A stretch of DNA of 64,000 bases. It comes from Rhabdothermincola salaria. Lineage in GTDB: Bacteria; Actinomycetota; Acidimicrobiia; Acidimicrobiales; Acidimicrobilacustridaceae. Below are positions 60,590 through 64,000 of the stretch, in pieces. A program made the translations under genes and the position numbers. Under the pieces are notes generated by a model, which searched no databases, was not told the DNA's origin, and saw only the letters and a list, made by a program, of their open reading frames with translations. Every line of letters begins with the position of its first letter. Position 1 is the stretch's first letter. The stretch lies in contig NZ_JAJQXW010000002.1 of the NCBI RefSeq assembly GCF_021246445.1, forward strand, positions 186,001-250,000, in the 5' to 3' direction.

Positions 60590-61435
60590 TCACGGTCGAT
60601 CTCCTTCGACGTTCAATGCCGTGAAGTCGGGCAGCCCCACCTCGCGGACCGTGTCGGCCCCATAGAGCCTCTCGGCGATCGCCGCCATGCTCGGCATGAC
60701 CGGGATGTTGAGGCCGCCGTCGACACCGAAGTCCTGGCCGGTGATCCACGATCCCTCGTCGGTCGCCAGGAAGACCACGGCGTTGCCTATGTCGGCCGGG
60801 GTGCCCTCCCTCGGGAGCGGCGTCGCCCGCACGAGGGTTCCGTGCAGCTCGTCGCTGGCCGCCGCCTCCATGGTCTCGGTGGCGACATAGCCGGGCTGCA
60901 CGCTGTTCACCCGGATGGCATGCGGGGAGAGCTCGATGGCGGCACAGCGCACGAACATGTCGAGGGCGGCCTTGGACACGACGTAGGGCGCCAGCCACGG
61001 CTGGACTTTGGTGCCCGAGGTCGACGATATGGCGACGATGCTCCCCCCTCCGTGCTCCCTCATCACCGCGGACGCGTGCTTCGTGCACAGGGCGGTGCCG
61101 ACCACGTTGAGGCGGAAGCAGAACTCCCAGGCCTCGGGACCCAGCTCGGAGACTGCCCCAGGGAAACCGCTGCCGGCGTTGGCCACCAACACATCGAGGT
61201 TCTTCCCGGCCGCGGCCACCGTCACCGCGTGCTCGACCTGCTCCTCGTCGGTGACGTCGCACGCGACGGTGGTGATGTCACCACCGAGTCGCCCGGCGGC
61301 GTCGTCGAGGACGTCCTGGCGGCGCCCGGCGATGGTCACCGCCGCTCCCGCCGCCACGAGCCGCTCAGCACAGCCGAAGCCGATGCCGGTGCCCCCACCC
61401 GTCACGAGCGCCCGGCGCCCTCGTAGATCACCCAT
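60590..61435 (-). CDS. short-chain dehydrogenase/reductase
   Basis: A 281-aa classical SDR: cofactor motif ALVTGGGTGIGFGCAERL, LDVLVANAGSGFPGAVSEL (NAG), catalytic Ser/Tyr/Lys in VAISSTSGTKVQPWLAPYVV-SK, and a C-terminal GSWITGQDFGVDGGLNIP. NAD(P)H-dependent oxidoreductase of unknown substrate, cytosolic. Start ATG at 61435 lies 8 bases after a CAGGGGGATG-type purine-rich site. Confidence 0.92.
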   Translation of the reverse strand: MGDLRGRRALVTGGGTGIGFGCAERLVAAGAAVTIAGRRQDVLDDAAGRLGGDITTVACDVTDEEQVEHAVTVAAAGKNLDVLVANAGSGFPGAVSELGPEAWEFCFRLNVVGTALCTKHASAVMREHGGGSIVAISSTSGTKVQPWLAPYVVSKAALDMFVRCAAIELSPHAIRVNSVQPGYVATETMEAAASDELHGTLVRATPLPREGTPADIGNAVVFLATDEGSWITGQDFGVDGGLNIPVMPSMAAIAERLYGADTVREVGLPDFTALNVEGDRP

Positions 61436-61570
61436 CAGTCATCCCCCTGGACCTGTCTCGGCGGCGTCGGCCACCGACCACCGCATGATCGCGGCCCCCG
61501 AGGCTGGCTGCCCATCGTCATTCATCGAGGGCCCCCGCTCAGCGCTCGGTTCCTCCCGCCACCCGTGGCA

Positions 61571-62818
61571 TCAAGACCGCTGCTGGACCCCGGCGACGAT
61601 CGCCTTCAGGTACGCGCCTTCGTCGAAGCCGATGGGGTGGTCGAGCGGGTGGCCGGTGCGGGCCAACTCGTCGAGGCCGACCCCCGCCGCGGCGGCGGCA
61701 CCCCGCACGGCCCCGAAGAAGGCCTCGGCCGACACCCGAGCGGAGCACGATGCCTGCACGAGCACGCCGCCCTCGGCCACGAGCCGGACGGCCAGATCAG
61801 TGAGCCGCCCGTAGGCGCGCAGGGCCCCGGGCACGCTGGACTGCCGCTGGGCGAACGAAGGCGGGTCGACCACCACCAGATCGAACCGGGCGCCCTGGTC
61901 GACGAGCCGGGCCATGACCTCGAAGGCGTCGCCGGTGATCGTCTCGTGACGGCAGCGGGCCACGGCCGGCTGGTCCCGGTTGCGTTCCAGGTTTCGGCGG
62001 GCGGCCTGGATGGCGGCATGGCTCACGTCGACACTGGTCACCGAGGTGGCCCCTCCGGCGGCGGCGGCCAGGGAGAAGCCACCCGTGCAGGAGAAGACGT
62101 CGAGCACCCTCGCACCGCCCGCCATGGAGCGCACCAGCTGGCGGTTGTCGCGCTGGTCGAGGAAGTAGCCGGTCTTCTGACCGGCGACGACGTCGGCTTC
62201 GAGCACCAAGCCGTGCTCGCGGAAGGGCACCGGTGCCGCCGGCGGCGCCCCAACCAGCGTCGTGCCGTCGGTGAGCCCGGCCAGGTCCCGGCGCTGCAAC
62301 GCACGGCTCAGCCGCAGGACCACCGCCTCGGGACCCATCAGGTCCACCAGCGCGTCGACGACGGTGCGCAGGTGCGGCAGCCACGCGGCGGAGTACAGCT
62401 TGATCACCAGCACCGAGTCGTAGCGGTCGACCACCAGGCCCGGGAAGCCGTCGTTCTCGCCGTGCACGAGGCGGAGCCCGGACGTGTCGGGTGAGGCCAA
62501 GAGCGGTGCACGGCGCTCGATGGCGTCCGCCAGCCGTCGGTGCCACCACTGCGGGGTGATCGTCTCGGGTTCGCCGTGGTGGAGCACCCGCACGCGGATC
62601 GGCGAGTCCGGGTCGTAGAGCCCGATGGCCTGGAACCGGCGCTGACGGTCGAACACCACGGCCAGATCGCCCATCTGGCCCTCCCCGCCGGTCGAGGTGA
62701 TCGACGCCTCGAAGACCCAGGGGTGGCCGCGCCGGACGTGGCGGCGGGCGTCGTCGTTCACCCGGACCGCCAGCCGCCGCTCGTTGGGTCGGGGCAGCCG
62801 ATCCAGCACGTCGCTCAT
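61571..62818 (-). CDS. RlmI/RlmK-type class I SAM-dependent rRNA methyltransferase (COG1092)
   Basis: A 415-aa protein starting at ATG 62818. N-terminal PUA-like domain (DDARRHVRRGHPWVFEASIT), a central EEHUD-like domain (LVHGENDGFPGLVVDRYDSV) and a Rossmann methyltransferase domain with VLDVFSCTGGFSLAAAAGG (motif I) and LVVVDPPSFAQRQSS (the DPPSF catalytic segment). The arrangement matches COG1092 23S rRNA m5C-type methyltransferases. A cysteine in VLVQASCSARV lies where the family's catalytic cysteine is expected. Confidence 0.9.
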   Translation of the reverse strand: MSDVLDRLPRPNERRLAVRVNDDARRHVRRGHPWVFEASITSTGGEGQMGDLAVVFDRQRRFQAIGLYDPDSPIRVRVLHHGEPETITPQWWHRRLADAIERRAPLLASPDTSGLRLVHGENDGFPGLVVDRYDSVLVIKLYSAAWLPHLRTVVDALVDLMGPEAVVLRLSRALQRRDLAGLTDGTTLVGAPPAAPVPFREHGLVLEADVVAGQKTGYFLDQRDNRQLVRSMAGGARVLDVFSCTGGFSLAAAAGGATSVTSVDVSHAAIQAARRNLERNRDQPAVARCRHETITGDAFEVMARLVDQGARFDLVVVDPPSFAQRQSSVPGALRAYGRLTDLAVRLVAEGGVLVQASCSARVSAEAFFGAVRGAAAAAGVGLDELARTGHPLDHPIGFDEGAYLKAIVAGVQQRS

Positions 62819-62899
62819 GGGTGCCCCACGGTAGGCCCAGGCGGCCCGCAATCTCACCTGTCGATCGGTGATGGGCACTGCCGACGGGCGCGACGCGAC

Positions 62900-63196
62900 C
62901 TACCCGGGGCGAGGGGAGCCCGCGGAGCGGGGTCGCGCGTCGGACGGCGCCGCACCCGACGGCGTCGCGACCTCGGGCGGGCCGTGGCCGTTCGGGTAGA
63001 TGGAGCGCGTCTCGGAACGCCGGCCGTGCTGCTTCACGACATCGCTCAGGTAGAGCTTCGGAAGGATCTTGAAGATCGAGAGCGAGACGTAGAGGATCGT
63101 GTTGATCGCCACGAAGGTCGACAGCACCGCGAACCAGTGCGTCTCGATCAGGGACTCGGGGAGGACCGTGGCGCTGACCAGCGTCGCGAGGCTCAT
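62900..63196 (-). CDS. small single-pass membrane protein (98 aa)
   Basis: Its ATG overlaps the stop of the glycosyltransferase gene (ATGA, 63193-63196). An N-terminal transmembrane helix (WFAVLSTFVAINTILYVSLS) is followed by a basic and Pro-rich cytoplasmic tail. Coupled translation suggests an accessory subunit of the glycosyltransferase, as in polysaccharide synthases (inference). Confidence 0.7.
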   Translation of the reverse strand: MSLATLVSATVLPESLIETHWFAVLSTFVAINTILYVSLSIFKILPKLYLSDVVKQHGRRSETRSIYPNGHGPPEVATPSGAAPSDARPRSAGSPRPG

Positions 63197-64000
63197 GCCG
63201 CCACCGCCTCGTCGACCTCGAGCGCCTCGGGCGACCCGGCCGCCTCGTGGGGCACGTGACCCCACTCGGCCCGGCGGGCGAAGGTGATGTCGAGCACACC
63301 CTTGACGTAGACCACATCGAGGAAGAGGTCGTAGAGCAGCTCCGGGAGCAACAGAGCGGCGAGCAGGCGCGCCCGCCAACCCCCGGACCACACGCTGATC
63401 ACCCGGTCGATCACGAAGATCCCACCGATGCCGAGCCAGAACGGGTACCAGACCCAGTTGGGAGTGGCCAGGGCGGCGATGCCGAGGAGCACCCAGAACG
63501 CCGTCAGGGCGATGACGCTGTAGCCGATGCCCAGCTGTTGGGCCCAGTACCGCACGAGGGAGGGCTTGAACCCATAGGCCCCGAGGTTCTCCAGGGCACC
63601 GCGCTGCCAGCGCAGCCGTTGGTTCCACAGGTGGCGCCACTTGGGCATCAGCTCGGTGACCACCCGGCAACCGTGGGGGCTGGTCATGAGCGCACCGAGG
63701 CTCTTGAGAGCGAGGGTCAGCTCGTTGTCCTCGGTGAGGGCGGCCGTGTCGTAGACGTCGCCGGGCGTCCCCGGGATCAGCGTGCCGCGGGAACGAGCCA
63801 CCTCGCGCAAGCCGGCGGACCGGAAGATCGAGGCGGTGCCGGTGAGCACGTACACCCGACCCCGGCGTCGTTCGAGCTCGCGGCTGTAGCGGACGTACTC
63901 GTTGCGCTGGAACTGGGCGAGAAGCCCGCCGGTGTCATCGCCGTAGAACAGGCCCCCGATGCTCATGATGGCTCGGTCGTCGGTGAGGCGCTGCACGGCG
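63193..64000 (-). CDS. membrane glycosyltransferase family 2 (N-terminal part beyond the right edge)
   Basis: About 269 codons are visible and the frame is still open at the edge; an internal GTG at 63996 is not the true start. Visible motifs: TGTASIFRSAGLREVARSR, the ED/acid-base motif AALTEDNELTLALKSLG, and QxxRW in WNQRLRWQRGALENLGAYG, all features of processive GT2 enzymes (cellulose/hyaluronan/chitin synthase-like). Three to four membrane segments follow (e.g. YSVIALTAFWVLLGIAALA, WVWYPFWLGIGGIFVIDRV). Probably makes an extracellular polysaccharide. The product cannot be named. Confidence 0.85.
   Translation of the reverse strand, partial: AVQRLTDDRAIMSIGGLFYGDDTGGLLAQFQRNEYVRYSRELERRRGRVYVLTGTASIFRSAGLREVARSRGTLIPGTPGDVYDTAALTEDNELTLALKSLGALMTSPHGCRVVTELMPKWRHLWNQRLRWQRGALENLGAYGFKPSLVRYWAQQLGIGYSVIALTAFWVLLGIAALATPNWVWYPFWLGIGGIFVIDRVISVWSGGWRARLLAALLLPELLYDLFLDVVYVKGVLDITFARRAEWGHVPHEAAGSPEALEVDEAVAA

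Noticed and set aside
61797-63317. 506-codon minus-strand frame overlapping the RlmI-type gene
   Set aside because: Arg/Pro/Gly-rich product in a shifted frame of three convincing genes.
1-64000. CRISPR array
   Set aside because: No regularly spaced direct repeats were seen on either strand.

Overview
The window is high-GC DNA with many GTG/TTG starts, ATGA stop/start overlaps, a zf-HC2 anti-sigma/ECF pair, a group III truncated haemoglobin and Actinobacteria-type YbjN and homing-endonuclease-repeat proteins. This points to an actinomycete, perhaps of the Acidimicrobiia (inference; no rRNA or marker gene is present).

Three blocks can be seen. (1) 1-22.2 kb is an accessory/defence island. 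It opens with a TM0106-type nuclease (cut by the left edge), a dual-specificity phosphatase and a histone-deacetylase-fold protein. Next come a DUF3293-GIY-YIG fusion, a NERD nuclease/tandem kinase resembling PglW of BREX type 2, and an RpoD-like sigma factor. It ends in a tight same-strand operon (10.0-22.2 kb): a 1328-aa adenine methyltransferase, a PLD-SNF2 helicase, a 111-aa orphan, a 561-aa protein of unknown family and a two-motif PLD protein. I could not match this set to a named system. It shares parts with BREX type 2, DISARM and Dpd but lacks visible PglZ, PglY/BrxC, BrxL or DrmA/DrmB. It is the best candidate here for an undescribed system.

(2) 22.2-42.1 kb is mobile-element territory. 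At 22.5-26.6 kb lie broken genes: a PLD N-terminus joined to a serine-recombinase C-terminus, an IS110/IS21 chimera and a frameshifted IS3 element. A homing-repeat protein, a PD-(D/E)XK protein and three zinc-ribbon membrane genes follow, with a decayed partial duplicate of one of them. From 32.6 to 41.5 kb is an integrative module: a five-gene overlapping operon with a sliding-clamp-like/YbjN fusion and a ParB-like protein, a motif-IV-deficient N6-methylase homologue, a tyrosine integrase with overlapping excisionase, and a PD-(D/E)XK-like protein. It ends at a 45-bp 3' fragment of tRNA-Arg(ACG) (42079-42123) that starts exactly at the anticodon loop. This is the expected far end of an element integrated in a tRNA gene. 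A second, truncated integrase lies just outside it.

(3) 42.4-64 kb looks like ordinary chromosome rich in redox and stress genes: a Baeyer-Villiger monooxygenase, DUF4262 and cupin proteins, truncated haemoglobin, two flavin disulfide oxidoreductases, a radical SAM/CDP-alcohol transferase/glutaredoxin operon, an ECF sigma with anti-sigma, an HD-GYP membrane protein, a DUF3179 lipoprotein, flavodoxin-like and DoxX proteins, a TlpA-CcdA pair, a lipoprotein cytochrome c, an SDR, an RlmI-type methyltransferase and a membrane glycosyltransferase cut by the right edge. No CRISPR array, rRNA or complete tRNA was found.
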